Assembly (NCBI RefSeq): GCF_002443255.2
Contig: NW_019211455.1
Span: 7,783,959 to 7,847,958 of the forward strand
Length of the DNA stretch: 64,000 nucleotides
DNA from: Varroa destructor
Taxonomy: Eukaryota; Arthropoda; Arachnida; Mesostigmata; Varroidae
Reading direction: 5' to 3'
The position numbers and the translations under genes were made by a program. A model generated the notes under the pieces. The model did not search any database. It worked only from the letters and a program-made list of their open reading frames with translations, and had not been told where the DNA came from. Shown piece after piece: positions 11,189 to 24,800 of the stretch. Each line of letters starts with the position of its first letter. Position 1 is the stretch's first letter.

Positions 11189-14100
11189 TCAGGTAATAAA
11201 TAGTTCGTTTACCAAAATATCGTCAAGATCAAGGATCCTATGTCGTGTCCTGGAATAGCTTGGTACAGCAGCGCTAGGTGGTGAATATTCGCTGGTGTCA
11301 CTGTGTTGCTTCATTAGCTTTAGAATAGGGGAGTACGTGTATAATTTACCTTCACCACATTCCATGTCCTTCCAATCCACACCCAGGAAGAAAGGATGTG
11401 TCGTTATGTCAGACAGGAGTACCCCCGTCAGACGATCTAGAATTATTGTTATCAGTATAAACAATTCTTAACAACAGCCACTCAAGCGACTTCTTCAGTT
11501 ATTAAGGCCTATTTCTAATAGGTTTTAGTATATCTTGATAGTATTCCTTAAATACTCGGAACATTTTTAACTAAAACGTTGTACATCTTGTAGCTATATA
11601 TAAAACGTAAAACGAGCCATACTTGGTTTTTAATATTAACCTAATTAAAATTTTTCGGGTTTTACGCCCGGTGTCGCCGTTCGGCATTCCATCAGAGAAC
11701 TGACTTCCAGCGTGTCCATGCCCGGCTTCGAACTCACACCACCATGCATCCCCTACGCTAGGGGGCAAACACCCTACCCATTACGCTAGTGCCGGGACAA
11801 TTTCAAGCTAATTAAAGAAGCTCAAAAAATGATCCCTCTTCTTGGAAATTCTCAGAATCTAATGGTACGCCTTCCTGCATTTCTACGCGAGACCAGCTTA
11901 GCTGCAAGCTTTTCACTCGCAACTGTCTAGGCAATTAACCGTTATGTCTCACACCCCCTAAATTAACAATGCTCCGTATCGTTTTGTGTAGCTCGACTCA
12001 CTAACTAAAATAATTATGATGAGCCGTCGATTGATTATATTATTTCACAGATTGTAAACATGTCCTCATGAAGGTCTTTCCTTTGCGAAACCATAACGTT
12101 GATCAAGTAGAAACCCATACAAAAACGACTGCACATTATTAGTCACACATTTTTTTACTACTTAGTCAGTCATTCATCATCATACATCATATGAATATAT
12201 AGAATATTATTCCGTTACATTTCTAGTATTACATAGAACTGCAGTACAGAATAGTCCGGTAAACCTTGCCTTTGTAGTTTCTACGGCCTTTTCTGTGGAA
12301 AACGTCACTATGGCTAATATTTACTTCTAGCCTACGACCGATGTATCCATGTTAAGAATCCCACGAGGTATTTTTTTGTCCGATCATTTGTGGCACTATA
12401 ATAAGAGTTCCACTATACTTTACTCAAAATCGAAAAATAGACGGGCTGCAACTCTGCGTACGGGATATTTAAAAACAGTGTTGGAACATACGTCCTAATA
12501 GCAACTAGCTGGTGCGGATAATTGACAGATACTAATATACGTAATGGCTCACTACGAATGATAGGTTATTGCGTACCGTAAGGGTCTCTCGTCATCCACC
12601 TAGAAATGATGTGACGCAGATCACTCTCTTGAATTTTAGCGAAGTTTATATGCTTTTCATCAGATGTTATAGATTGTTTTACTGCACGCGCATCCTTACC
12701 CCTAATCGGCGTAGTCTGGGTGGCTAGAAGATAAGCAGTTACACCGACAGCCCACCTAAAATTATTTGCAACCCAATTAACAAAATTGCCTATAATTTTT
12801 TTTTAATACGATGCGGAAATGAGTCGCATAAAAGAGTGTTAGTCTCGAAAGTGTTAGCTATTCGAAAATAGCTCACCAGTCAATAGCACGTCCATATTGA
12901 AATCCCCTCAAAACCTCGGGGGCGAGATAGTGAAGCGTTCCCGCCGTTTGCCCATCGTGAAATTCGGTAAATGATTTTCTAATATATGAGCGATTCACGC
13001 CACCCGATGCATTAACCGCGCATACCTTGCATGTATCAAAATCGATGAGTCGGATGCGACAGTTTGGCATGATAATCATATTGGATGGCTTGATATCACG
13101 ATGGATGAAGCCTGTTACGTGAAGATATTGTATAGCGAGGCACAATTGAGACAATATGATTCGGCATAATTCGACCGAGAATCGAGGTTGACCCCGAATG
13201 GCTTTGTAAAGGTCCACCCCACGTAGGTACTCCATAAGGCAGACATAAGCACCCTCCGCCTTGAAGCAGGCATAGACAATCACTAATAAACGACTCTGTA
13301 CCAACGTGGCAACAAGCTTATCTGCGCACTTCGCTCGTTCACTATGTAAGCGCGTTTGGCGAATCAACTTACACGTTAACGTTAAGCCTCCTATATTCAC
13401 TTTATACACTGATCCAAAACCTCCTTTACCTAGTAGACGGAGCTTTGTGATCTGGTCTAAACGGGGTACCAATAAAGGCTCAAGTGCGTCAAGTCTGAAT
13501 CCAAACCGCTCGTCTACTTTCAGTCTTTTAGAACTTGAAGGACTTGAAATAACGTTCTCAGCTGAATAGAGAAGATCAATTACGGAGTACCAATTCGTTC
13601 GCTGAACACGAGACGCTTCTTCAAGTTCGCCGGCTAGGACTGCCGTTATCAAGACGAGCTTGTGGAAGTAGACTGCGAGAGTCTGTGGGTGTTAAGTATT
13701 TTTTCGTATTGGTTAATTGCACGATTAATTAGCGATCTTATACGCTCGTAGAAGGTTATGGATTATCTCTCATATGCGAACCATCAATGAGCTCCAAACT
13801 GTACAATAGCATCTCATGTATGGCTCGAAACTAGGCTTTGCTGAATTATTAGAATGGACATGTTCTATAGCACATATAAGTCTCTAGGCTCACGTCAAAA
13901 TTCATCTACAATGATTTTTACTGTTAATAGACACTTTAGACCGAAGCCCTACCTGGATGCGCCACGACAAACCTGGCAAGATTATCTAGCATTAATCAGA
14001 AGAGAAAGAAAAATCAAAGGCCAAGATATGCTCACATAAAGATTGGCTTGTGAGCTGAGTCGAAGCTTAGGAACGTTTACATCGTTAGAGCTTCATATAT

Positions 14101-15316
14101 ATGAAAGCGCGTCTTAAGGGGTCGCGCCGAGTACGAGCTATGACAGGCAATATAAGAACAGTTTCTACTGCTGAAAACAAGCCAGACGAATGCATATCTA
14201 ACTCAGTAAAGTAATTGGGTGATCAGGATTCGGGTATCTTTTGTGTTAAGTACATTCAGTTGTGGGAAGGTGCTTTCGTTGTCCCAAAAACCTAAACCTA
14301 CCTTGAGTTGGAGCTGACATCTAGGCTTGTTGTAGGGACGTTTCACCGAATTCTTGATCAGATTAAATAAGGATCGATTTCTATTTAGCGTCAAGCAACG
14401 TGGCCATCCACGTCCAAAATACGAATGATAAGAGCCTATCCACTAGTGGTTATTGGTTTATGTGAAACTGTGATCAAGGTCGGATCAGATATAGAGAGAT
14501 AGCAAGCGATTTCTAGGCTAGCTCAATGGTCAGAATGGTTAGTAAGCAGTTAGTTCGTCTTTGCGGGAAATTATACAACAAATAAATTTAATTTACCCAT
14601 ATAACGACAAATAGCAGGAGTTGGTCCTAAATGAGATTCCGCCGTTTCGAAAACTGGTCAGTTATCACCATTAGGATTGTACAAATACATCGTTTTGGAT
14701 TGACACGGGACGGATTGACACGGGACATCTTATGCTCCGAATATATACGCGCTTCAGTTGGGTTTGCATCGGCCTTCACGTTTTGAAGGGCCATAAACCG
14801 TACAGCTATAATATTATGCCCGCTAATAGTTTTGGCAATCATTGTAGCATTCTAATAGAAACTATCTGAGACTTCCACTTATTGCTTCATTATTAAAACT
14901 TCTCTACCGAGCTTCTCCAGAGTGGCAATAAACGAAACCATAACAGAAGTAATAGCAGAATGAAATTTTGATACCATTCTCATTACCATAGATATCCATA
15001 CCTATTTTATCAACGCACACAATCGTACCATGTTCCGCTTCAAAACGCATCGAGTGTCTAGCAAGCAGGCCAGCTTGGATTTACTTTGAATGAAACTAAT
15101 TAGAGTCTTGAGATTATAAACAAGTGAGCGCTTTAGTTAGCAAGGGACCTCTTGACAAACCTGAGCGGCTTGTCGATGCTCGGAACGGGTGTCATCGTAG
15201 AGTGACATGAGGTTACCAAGATCCTCCCGGACGTCTAGAAACGTTAGCTTCTGAGACATAATTCGACGATAAATCGCAATAGCAGTGAGACGTACCTGCT
15301 CGACCAAAAAATACTC
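11189..15316 (-). CDS. AGC-like serine/threonine protein kinase, four exons found
   Basis: The gene should encode a protein kinase that transfers phosphate from ATP to Ser/Thr. Exons in transcript order are 15316-15161, 13682-12877, 12755-12577 and 11436-11189, with introns of 1478, 121 and 1140 bases. All junctions are GT-AG and all phases match, giving 462 codons. Residue numbers count from the first codon of exon 15316. Residues 1 to about 125 are helix-rich and unlike a known domain. The kinase domain follows: glycine loop GKGGFG (137-142), ATP lysine in CKLI (157), HRDIKPSN (246-253), DFD in place of DFG (266-268), APE (306-308), DWWAVGV split by the second intron (320-326), RDPYDRL split by the third intron (377-383), then HPFFLGVDW, typical of AGC kinases. 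A short tail ends at TGA (11191-11189). Exon 13682 has no in-frame ATG before its kinase domain, so translation must start upstream: at an ATG inside exon 15316 (MSQKL) or in an earlier exon. Presence of a kinase is certain. Subfamily and 5' end are not. Confidence 0.93.
11641..11649. repeat. Candidate SINE target-site duplication, left copy
   Basis: CTAATTAAA here is repeated exactly at 11808-11816 on the other side of the SINE. An exact 9-base direct repeat at both ends is expected of retroposition, but AT-rich words recur by chance, so this is supportive rather than decisive. Confidence 0.5.
11650..11807 (-). mobile_element. tRNA-derived SINE in a kinase intron
   Basis: Reading the minus strand, a tRNA-like head starts near 11798 (GTCCCGG), with a Pol III box A TAGCGTAATGGG at 11788-11777 and a box B AGTTCGAAGCC at 11734-11724, about 43 bases apart as in tRNA genes. 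A 3' CCGGG segment partly matches the acceptor stem, but the T stem no longer pairs, so this is not a working tRNA. The body ends in GGGCGTAAAACCCG followed by an A/T-rich tail. The 9-base word CTAATTAAA flanks the element at 11641-11649 and 11808-11816, a plausible target-site duplication. The element sits in the third intron of the kinase gene, in the same orientation as the gene. The SINE family is not identified. Confidence 0.75.
11808..11816. repeat. Candidate SINE target-site duplication, right copy
   Basis: Exact match to CTAATTAAA at 11641-11649. If correct, the SINE begins on the minus strand with about nine extra bases before the tRNA-like GTCCCGG. Confidence 0.5.
14697..14726. repeat. 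Perfect 15-bp tandem duplication
   Basis: The unit GGATTGACACGGGAC occurs twice back to back (14697-14711 and 14712-14726). It lies in the first identified intron of the kinase gene. It is probably a recent replication-slippage event. Confidence 0.95.
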
Positions 15317-17220
15317 CTAAAATACGTTCAGTAGATTAGCGTTTCTTATAGTACTGCTTTACATTGTAGTTCCGCCTCTAAGGGATTCCACACAATCTAC
15401 TGCTTGTTGCTTCAGTTACTGCTTTGAGAAAAACCCTAGTTTAAATGTTGTAGAATACCATTACCCAGTTGACTGTAGTCTGATAGCTATCATGCGTATA
15501 TAGATAATGAAATACTGCACGCGCAACAATACTAGGACGCGTACGGTCCTGTTTCGAAACAGTGGGGAAACCTCGAAACGTACAGAACACCTAAAAAGCT
15601 GCTCCATAATCCTTACAATTAACGTTGATCATTATTCCACACCTATAAGCAACTATACTACATATACGTTAACGTTGCGCTTACGTCAAATGGCTGCTGA
15701 TAAATATATTAGGTCAAGTCTTTTTACCATTGGCGTCATCAAGAGACGGGGCGTTACTTGCGAACTGCAGTGTCTCAGGAACATCTTGAAGCTATCTCGC
15801 GTACCTTTCACCAGTCTACAATAGTTCGAATAAAATTGGATGTGTGAGAATACGTTTTTTAAACCGTTCAATACGACAGGTTTGGGCAGCTACTAATCAG
15901 GGACCAATCAATAGCAAACAAACTGCAGTCATCTTTATGCGGTTTTTCATTGACAGGCATCCTATTCAGCCATAAGCTGTCGCATTAATCACACAGTAGC
16001 TCCCAAAAGAACAGTTAGTCTAGCTTCCAACCTCCCATAAAAAATACATAAAATTATAGAATCGTAGTGAGTAATGTGTTTCACCTCTTCTGACGTTTTG
16101 CTACTAACTTGAAGGCTCGTCGCATAATTTTCTTCAACTTAATCACCTTGTCTGCAACGGAGTAAATTAATAGAATAGTAAGATTATTCCTGTTGAAAGC
16201 GGAATCGTGTTCTTATTTTCCTCCAATAAGTTTCAGCTAATTGGCGTTGAAATTCCGCGACCGCACTTCAACGGCCGACATTTCCACTGAGCAAGCACGC
16301 TATCGTCGAGATAATAGAAGCTGATATCAACGCTAGCCGATGGGACATGTGCGGCGCGAATATCTAGCTGAAAGGAACGATACATCGAAAATATACGTAA
16401 AACAAAGGGGGAAGCGAAAAATTCGCGTCTCTCCACTACGATTCTTAACACGCTTCTGAACCAATATTACCAGTCACCCCATTGCTTGGGGAGCGCGATG
16501 GTGATCGGCCATCGTGAATTGTCAACGGCACGCCCGCCGATGTTACACATTCGCCGCTCACCCTATTAGAAGTTATTTTGTGAGCATTATCTTCGTTGTC
16601 CCTTGTAGAGCGAGACCCGTAGCGAAGTGTGGTACGATCGCTCGTAGGCATTTTCGAAATACAATCTCACGATTCTCTCCTCTGTTCAAGAAGGGCGGAG
16701 GCCCGCTCCCCTTACTATGGGCGCTCTTGTGCGACGGGGGTAGCGGATGCACCCAGGTTGCCTGGAGGAGGTGACAAAAGACGATGAGTGGCCCATGCGT
16801 GCAACTGAATCATTATGCCATGTACTGATCCTGAAGAGGCCCGATAATTCAGCAGTTAATTCGAATCAATTTCTATTGGTATCGCTGGCCATGCGCTTCG
16901 TTATTTTAGAGCAGCTGTCTTTAGTAGGTGAAAATCAATGTTGCAACTTTAAAGTTAAGCGTGAACTGCGCTATCTTAGCAAATCCCAGTCGTGGCGTCA
17001 ATGCTTTTTCTCATACGGCTCGGATCCCGGACATTCACCAGTCACGCATTGAATTCTCTCTTGAATCTTGAAAATTTGGGATCGAGCAGCCTTCACAGGT
17101 CGTATTGCAATAGATATCCTACGAAGGCGATAACTGAGCGAAGTTCATTGGTCTGTCTTGGAAGTGTGGACGGGCGTCGAGAATTAAGTACGTCCGCCGT
17201 GTGTTCCCCTAACTGATCCA
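15317..17220. other. Region upstream of the kinase, possible 5' exons
   Basis: The start of the kinase should be here or in exon 15316-15161. One candidate exon is minus 15815-15758: it follows TTGTAG, ends CAA before GTAACG in phase 0 as needed, and contains an ATG reading MFLRHCSSQ. Another is minus 16651 to about 16450, an ATG-started GC-richer frame beginning MPTSDRTTLRYGS with serine- and arginine-rich composition; no phase-correct link to the kinase was found. On the plus strand a 101-codon frame (16747-17052) overlaps this GC-richer island. I cannot choose between them by eye. Confidence 0.3.
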
Positions 17221-17671
17221 AATCGGTACGATAACTAGTGATCGTCGGTGGTTATACTGATATTGAGATTATGTTATGGTTGAAGTAACGTTATATAATC
17301 ACATCTAGTGAAACAATGGTTCATTCTTGATTACGACTACATCACTCCATTAACCTTTCAACGTAACAATAACATTGTCAGCCACTAGATAGGTATAGTT
17401 GGCCAGGTTAGCCTGGTATATGACGACGCAGATGCATACGAGCATGACTTCAGTGCCGCTAGAACTCTAGCATCATGACGACGTACCCGTATATAAGGCA
17501 ACGAATACCACTCATGATCCCATAGGCCATATTCAATGGGCCTATCCGTGTCAGAGCCATCACAGAGAGATTATCAGTGATAAAACATCGCGATCTGGAT
17601 GGCGCCAACGGTCAAATAGTTTTCTTTATTTTATGTAGCAACCGTACACTATCTGCAAATAATTATTCACT

Positions 17672-17697
17672 TATATATATGGATATATATATATATC

Positions 17698-17725
<28 letters not shown>
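17672..17725. repeat. Interrupted (TA)n microsatellite
   Basis: A run of TA dinucleotides broken by GG near 17681 and by TC near 17697. A longer uninterrupted block follows to 17725. Confidence 0.9.
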
Positions 17726-17730
<5 letters not shown>

Positions 17731-18841
17731 TTTTGAAAAGTCGATACTAATTGAAGATGCTTTATGTTTCGCGCGATAGAGCATATATAGATGTGTCATA
17801 TCTCGCGTTATTAACACCTTGACGATATATAGGTACTCGACATGATCTTGTACTCTGTCCATACATATAGCTGCTTTTGCACTATATAGAAGTCGCTTTG
17901 ATTCTTTGTGAACGTTCCTAATTTCCGCTAACTGATTTTTTTGAAATTTTTAGCGTATGGTTCTGCTGTGCAATGAGCTGTTTTACTAATGAATGCATTC
18001 AAACATTACTCAACTATAAGTGCGTCCGTGGTACTGTTTTAGTATTAACTCAAGACTTGATTCCGGTTTCCAGACCCATCACGTAAATTGTCGTCGATAA
18101 TTGATGCCACAAAGTAACGCAACTGTGTTATCTTTGCTGGACGCAATCATCTGCTTCTACGTAAAGGATACGTCTAGCGGGGTCGAAGGACTCGAAATGG
18201 CAGCAGGAAACAATACGTAAGTGGTGGTTTTTTTTACACGTCAGGTCCTCCTTGGCCGTTTCGATATTTATGTGACAACAAAGGCTCGTTATATGCGCAA
18301 ATAACTATTTCGAAATCCGAACACGATACACTTGATAGCTTTGTTGAATTGCGCGGTTCGAATTTACGTATCGAGACGACAGTAAACGGTGTTTACAAAT
18401 GATTTCACGTATTGACTGTACAGATGATTCTATAGACTAGGTAACAATACATCATACCCGTTATCAATACTAAATACCTGCTCCTATTTTACATTGCTAA
18501 AGGATCATGATATTTAAGATACGTTTGGAGTGCCGAATAGACATGCCGTATGGCGCTGTGTGTGTATAATAACCGCGTTAATATGCAATTATCTTAAAAT
18601 TAAGGCCTTAACAGTCACCACTAAGTACACAGAAGGGAACCCTCTCACGGTGCCAACTCTAGAAACAAGGTCCAGTTGCCGGAGACCGTTCTTATAAACA
18701 TCGGGTGCCTGACGCAGGCCTCGCATAGACCATTAAAGCACATTTGCAATGACCTTACAAAATACAGTTTTAGAGGTATGTGTAGGGTTAATTAAGCTAA
18801 TGGCGACCACTTAAAGTCAACCCTTCAGCCCTTTTCCAGAA

Positions 18842-18844
<3 letters not shown>

Positions 18845-18885
<41 letters not shown>
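18845..18885. repeat. (AT)n microsatellite
   Basis: About 41 bases of uninterrupted alternating A and T. Confidence 0.95.
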
Positions 18886-18887
<2 letters not shown>

Positions 18888-21800
18888 TACAGAATCGTCC
18901 CAAATATTTTAACTAGAAAAATAATAATAATTCACTAAAAATACTTCGCTTTAGGCAGCAATCTTGTGTTGTATCAGTCATGGAGTTGCCCTTCATGTTA
19001 GAGAATTGTTCCGATTGAAAATCTTTCACTCAATGATTTTCAAATTAAGGAAAGTCTCGTTGACATTACATGATCTTCTTGAACAGCAAATAACGTTTCT
19101 AACACTTCAGTCAGCTGCAAAACGACTGTGTCAACATACTCTAGAGAGTCACAGCTACAACCAGGGCTTATCTGAAGGCCCCCACGAAGACACGACGCTA
19201 TAACTCAATAGCAACGATGTTATTTTTTTTCCAAGGTGGGCAATACGCTGGGGCTTTAAACATCATCGCTGAACGTGTTATAGGATAGAAATTAGATAAT
19301 TTCTCTAAGTTAAATAATATCTAAGTTAAATAAGCCGCCCACATTATTCTGTTTAAAGTTAGCTAGCCATATGCTTTATATGTATGTAAGATCTGTAGTG
19401 CAACAATATTTGATACATACTAACATATACAACGAAATTCATGCAACCACTAAGTAAGTCAAACCTCATTTTAGCCTTCAAAATAGATTTCCGCGTTTTA
19501 AAAAAAGAAATAAAGATTCAGTTATACGCTGTTTCTTTGTCTTCATTAGAAACACATACAAATCTAACGTCGAACCTCGCGAGTTCCTGCAGCAGGTCAC
19601 AGCGTCGAGGATGATTTTTATACAGCGTAACGTATACGCAGCTTTATTAACAAAAGAAAGTTGGCATCAGTATCATTCCGGATAACGACTGACACTCTTG
19701 TACTGAGTTAGTCGAAGCCACCGCGTCCGTATCTCATAAAAGTATTCTACCATCTTCTTCGACGGAACGACGTTATATAATTTCGTATGCGGTCCGTGCA
19801 AAATATGAACAAGTTATCCCTAGCAAGCTGAACATAGTCCCTAGAACGTGCGTCTCGTAAAGTTGGTTGATAATGGGAAGATTCGAGGACACGCATGCTG
19901 TCGAGTTAGTGGCGATGGTGAGATAAATGCGTAAAGGTGAGCTGAATAACACTGGGAACAAATGGCAAGCGAAAGTTCTCAAGGTCGCATTCAGCAGTCG
20001 TTGCGGCTAGCACGTCTATGGATGGTGCCTGATTTACCGCTTAGGGAACGCGAAGCTCTCACGCAAATAGGCTCATGGAGAACAGAGTGCGATGGAAAGG
20101 GAACAATTTGCGGGAAGCCGCTAAGACTGTCCTAAAAATTTGTCGTCTCATTTCGCCGCACAATCGTCAATTGTGGTCAGTTAAGAAAGAAAAATAAAAT
20201 ACCGAAACGCGTATTCACCAGAAACTCTTTTGTCACAGCCAACTTCTTTGCGCTTTTGACCTTGGTTAGTTTGGCCTAAACGATGGTAAGGAAAGGCATA
20301 AAGAGGCTGAATACGATTAGAGGCAAATCGGAGATTTATGTTGCTCTGTAAATGTTACCAATAAATTACAGCCAATAAGACTTACTGTGGATATTTGCTT
20401 TCTAATTATGAAAGTGCTATTAAAGCCACTACTATTATTCATTTTTTGAGACGACTATCGTTTGTGGTAAGCTTTTTTAATTAGCCGTACAACTGAAAAC
20501 ACAGGAGCAATTTTTTGCGCAGACGAAGAGAAAGTATCCTTAATTAGAGTTAATTAGTGAATCTGATTTCTTACTAACGGTCAATGAAGTAGGCCGTATG
20601 CCTTACATTTAATGTGGCTCACAATAGTGTTTGCTTTCAAAAAATGTATATAAAAAGTTTCCATCCAACCTACCTGTGAATAAGAACGAAGAGTTGTAGG
20701 CTAAACTGCAGATGCGGCCCAATTACAATTGTCCTGCACGTGAAGAGTGGGAAAAAGCCAAAGCTAGTGCTGTGGAATAATCCTTACTAATTCCACTGGC
20801 GCGCTTCAACCTGATAAACCGCTTTGTGTGAAATCTTCACGTAGGACAGTTTTTTAGAAAAAAATCTTTGTTACCGTAAATCGAATGTCGATACCTTGGT
20901 ATTGGGTAGGAATAATAAGTAGGCAAACGTTGGACGTCGAAGCTCAGCATTTAGGTAACTGGATGATACTTTTGGCCTCTCATCCTGCCTGTACGTAGCC
21001 CTGCGGCAACAGAGGGGGAAGGCTTTGTGCCAAGAGGGGTAAGTGCGTTTTTCTAAGGACCATGCAATCATGCGCATATACCTAGGAACGTCGACGAGAC
21101 ATTGTTGGTGCTACAATGCGCAGCTCGGCGATGAGATGTTTTGAACAGCGATCAGATCAAGGGGAAGACTGCACTTTGCTGATAGTGCTCCCATGAGAGA
21201 AACATGTGTGTACGCGGGAAGCTTGTCTTGCGCATGCCGTACATTGCTTTAGGTCACAATTGGCCTATTTTGTTGTTAGCTCGACTGTCATTAAAGTATT
21301 TGAAATAAATTTTCAAGAGCAGCTTACGCTACAAGACGCTTTATCTACTAAATGTTCTTGCTAATCACAGCATGATCTAGTATTTATAAAACTTTCTCAA
21401 CGTCATAAACGATTATGGAAAGTAACATTACAAAACGAACCTGGTTTCGCAATTGTGCTTGTCTTTCGAAGCAAGTTTCGAGACGAAGCGCTAGTGTCGG
21501 CGAAAATGTTCTTTCCCCCTATCTTTATCTATGTAGGGTACCCAAATCCGGAGCTCTATTTGTAAATCGTTCCTATCGAATCCTTACTCATTGCAATTAT
21601 ATATTTACTTACGGACTTACTTACCCCAGTTAACTTTGTCGTTTATATAAATTACGCAGTATGCGACGAAGAAACTTATTTGATTCGTAGGTAAATTTTT
21701 TATAGTAACCGTGCACCAAGCTATATCGGTAGATTGACAATCAAGCCTATCTGTTTGATCCAATTGTTAACTTAAGTTCTGGTCTTTGAATAGGCCGCTT

Positions 21801-24800
21801 GTTTCAACATAAAAGAACCAAAAGGTATTAACAATGTTTCTTTTTCGATCATTTCTATGGATTTCCGAGCATTTAGATCCTAAGTTCTAGTGAAGCTCTT
21901 TCAGTTTGCCTTGTAGCCTTGTTTCTCGGATTTTTCAGAAGGGAAATAGAAGTTATTACGTTAAGTTAACGACGTAAGTTAACGTCGATTCCGGGCAAAA
22001 AAGAAGTTTTTGATCTCAGTGGAGATTCGTCTTATGTTAACACGTTGGACAATAGCTGATCTTTGCTGAAATTACGACTACAGTGCATTATTCTTACGAC
22101 GACAGGTTCACTGTCTTATTTTAGAAAGAGCTGGCCTTTTTCGGTCTTCAAGAATAGGCCGTCCAGACTTGTCCAAATTCGAATGTCCCAACCTGTTCCA
22201 TACCAATAATCCTACGAAAACCATGGGTTCTGCTATAAAAGGACGAGATGTTAACTGAGTGCTGCCGATACTAATGCGCCATCGCTACCATTGGCTCCAG
22301 CGATAATATAACGGATTACCAGAGCCAAGAAGTTAGTCTATCGAAGATGAATGGACTCTTCGGCCAGGCTGAAAAGGGGGCTAAAGGCTATAGTCGTGTC
22401 CTTGGTCCTGGAAATTACCATTTTTTAACTCTACATGATAAGAAAAGGTCTACACGAGCGCACCAGCAATGACCACATGAGCAGTCTAAGTGGTACGTTC
22501 GGACACATACGTGAGTAGCGCTGACGAATGTTACAGCATTTACCAATGACACTTAGGAGGTTCGCTGCTATCGGTACGGTGTTGGCCAAATAAATATCAC
22601 CTGCGTCGTCGCTGCAATGTATATATACACGTATCTTATCATAATAATAGTTATTCAAATATTGAGGTGAAACTTCATGGTAATGAAGTGACTGTCCTAT
22701 AGAGCTGCTCACCTACAAATAGCTATTATCTTACATTGAAGTAACTGAGTGCACATCAGATCTATATATTTTTATTGTTATAATAACGATATCGAGCGAG
22801 AATAGTGGAAGATGAAGATCATTATCCCTCTTACATATATAGCATTACTCTTCGCCATCGACAGACAAGATCCAAATACTTCTGCCATCAGAGTGAGTCG
22901 ATTGCAGTAGCAGCTACAGCCGCAGCATCCACAAGTGGGTAGGCTTACATCGACCCGGAATGGGCATCGTAGACCCACCGGCATCGCGCAGTGTATTTGC
23001 AGTAATCTTGCCGTAGCCAGAGCAAATGAAGGCTTGGGCCATGCCATTGTGTAATGGACAACCAAGACAAAGGCAACATCAGTCATTGAATACCTCGCCT
23101 TTAACCATGCGTCGCTGCTGCTTAACCCAGCACCCTTACGGGTGCCTAGCGTCACGTCAACTCATTCGCCATTTGAAGCGAGAAGTCGGCATTATCTTGT
23201 TCCTCCACCCGCGCCCACTTTTTCGTCGAAATATTATTGTGGTGTTTATTTAGAACGGCGGGCTACATTAGTCTCTCCCTGAGGGATTTATCGTCGATAC
23301 GTTACCGAAATAATTGAAGGAAACAGGACCTCGTCGTTTTACCTCAACTGCCCGAGATCACGTATTACGTGGATTTGTGAATGTAAATGGATGTATATGG
23401 GTGCCCTTGTGGCACTCTAGCTAACTAGGGACCCGCACGATCACGTCCTGACAGACTGGAGGAGTAAAGTCCATCCAATCGAATAGATTGATATCGGCTC
23501 TTAAAAAATATTGATCCTTACGAAATAGATCAAGAAATAAGAGGACAAAAAAGAAAACAGGTTACAATCAAAAGGTAAAGACAAAGGAACAGTTTCATAG
23601 GGAATTTCAGTCAGCTTAATTAGATGATAATGCTCGGTCTCACACTCGAAAAAAGGGACCGATGGATTCCAATAAATAGAGTACTCGAATTTGCAATTTG
23701 TTCTCAAAATCTCGAAAATTCAATGACAGAAAATACCTGTCGTTTAAAAGAAATATAATAAATCAAATATAAACAAATACTAATAAATGTTACAGTATAC
23801 CATATTTTACTTGAAGTAACCGAAGCACGTAAAATTGACTTCAGATATAAGGTTTTCTATAAAAAGGAAACAACTGTTTTGCGATAAAGTTTTTAGATCT
23901 GACTTACTTATCAAAATTTCTTTTCATATTTCATAGGAAATCGATGATATTAAATAAGACAGGTTTTCATATGGATCTGCCACAAACCGGCACCACATGT
24001 TCCTAGTACGCCTTTTTTATTAATTGTAACAATTTTCTCGACGTTGGTCATTTGGTCGGCTCCTCAGAAAGTGGTGCTGGCAATGGAGGTGGCATAATTT
24101 ACATAAACACACGTCTGCCTGTGTCCTGTTTTATATCTATCCGGTAAGGCCGTGCACTCGGTTTATTTTTTTTGATTCTAAGGATATAAGCAGTACTGAG
24201 CGAGCAAGCCTATCGTACAAAGAAATACGTTCTCCCACGGGCTATATGATCTCACAAAAAGTATGGCTTAATGTTGTTTAACAAAAATGAGCACCGCATA
24301 AAATATACAGTTATGGCAATTTTTTACTTTTACTCCCCTTAACGGTAAAAAATTAAATGGCCGTATTTATTGAAGCGTACATAACAGAAATACTTACTAA
24401 AAGCAACTATACAAAGGAAACTAATGTGTATCTTCTAACATATGTAAGAAATGCCTGATGGGCAACTCTAACGTAAATAAGGCAAAGTAAGTTCAGGGTA
24501 GACGTTGATTTGAAACTCCCCACGAGTTTTGCGAAATTACTCTAAAACCTTGCGGCTGCTTTAGCAGAAATTTGTTATCGAAGCAAAATGGTTTTTTGTT
24601 TAGAATATTAGTTGTTTCTTAGGAAATGGCCCTATGGTATATAAGGTTTGTGAGAAAGACTATATCAAGCTCACCTCTTTTGTGAACCTGAATTCAATGT
24701 TCTAAGAGAACCCATCAGGTGTATCCCCATAGTAAAATATTTCTGCTAATTATTAATACGATTTACTATATGGGTAGTAATCAAATCCTTACAATCGTAG

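Noticed and set aside
13306..13569. 87-codon plus-strand frame
   Set aside because: It is the antisense shadow of the kinase exon.
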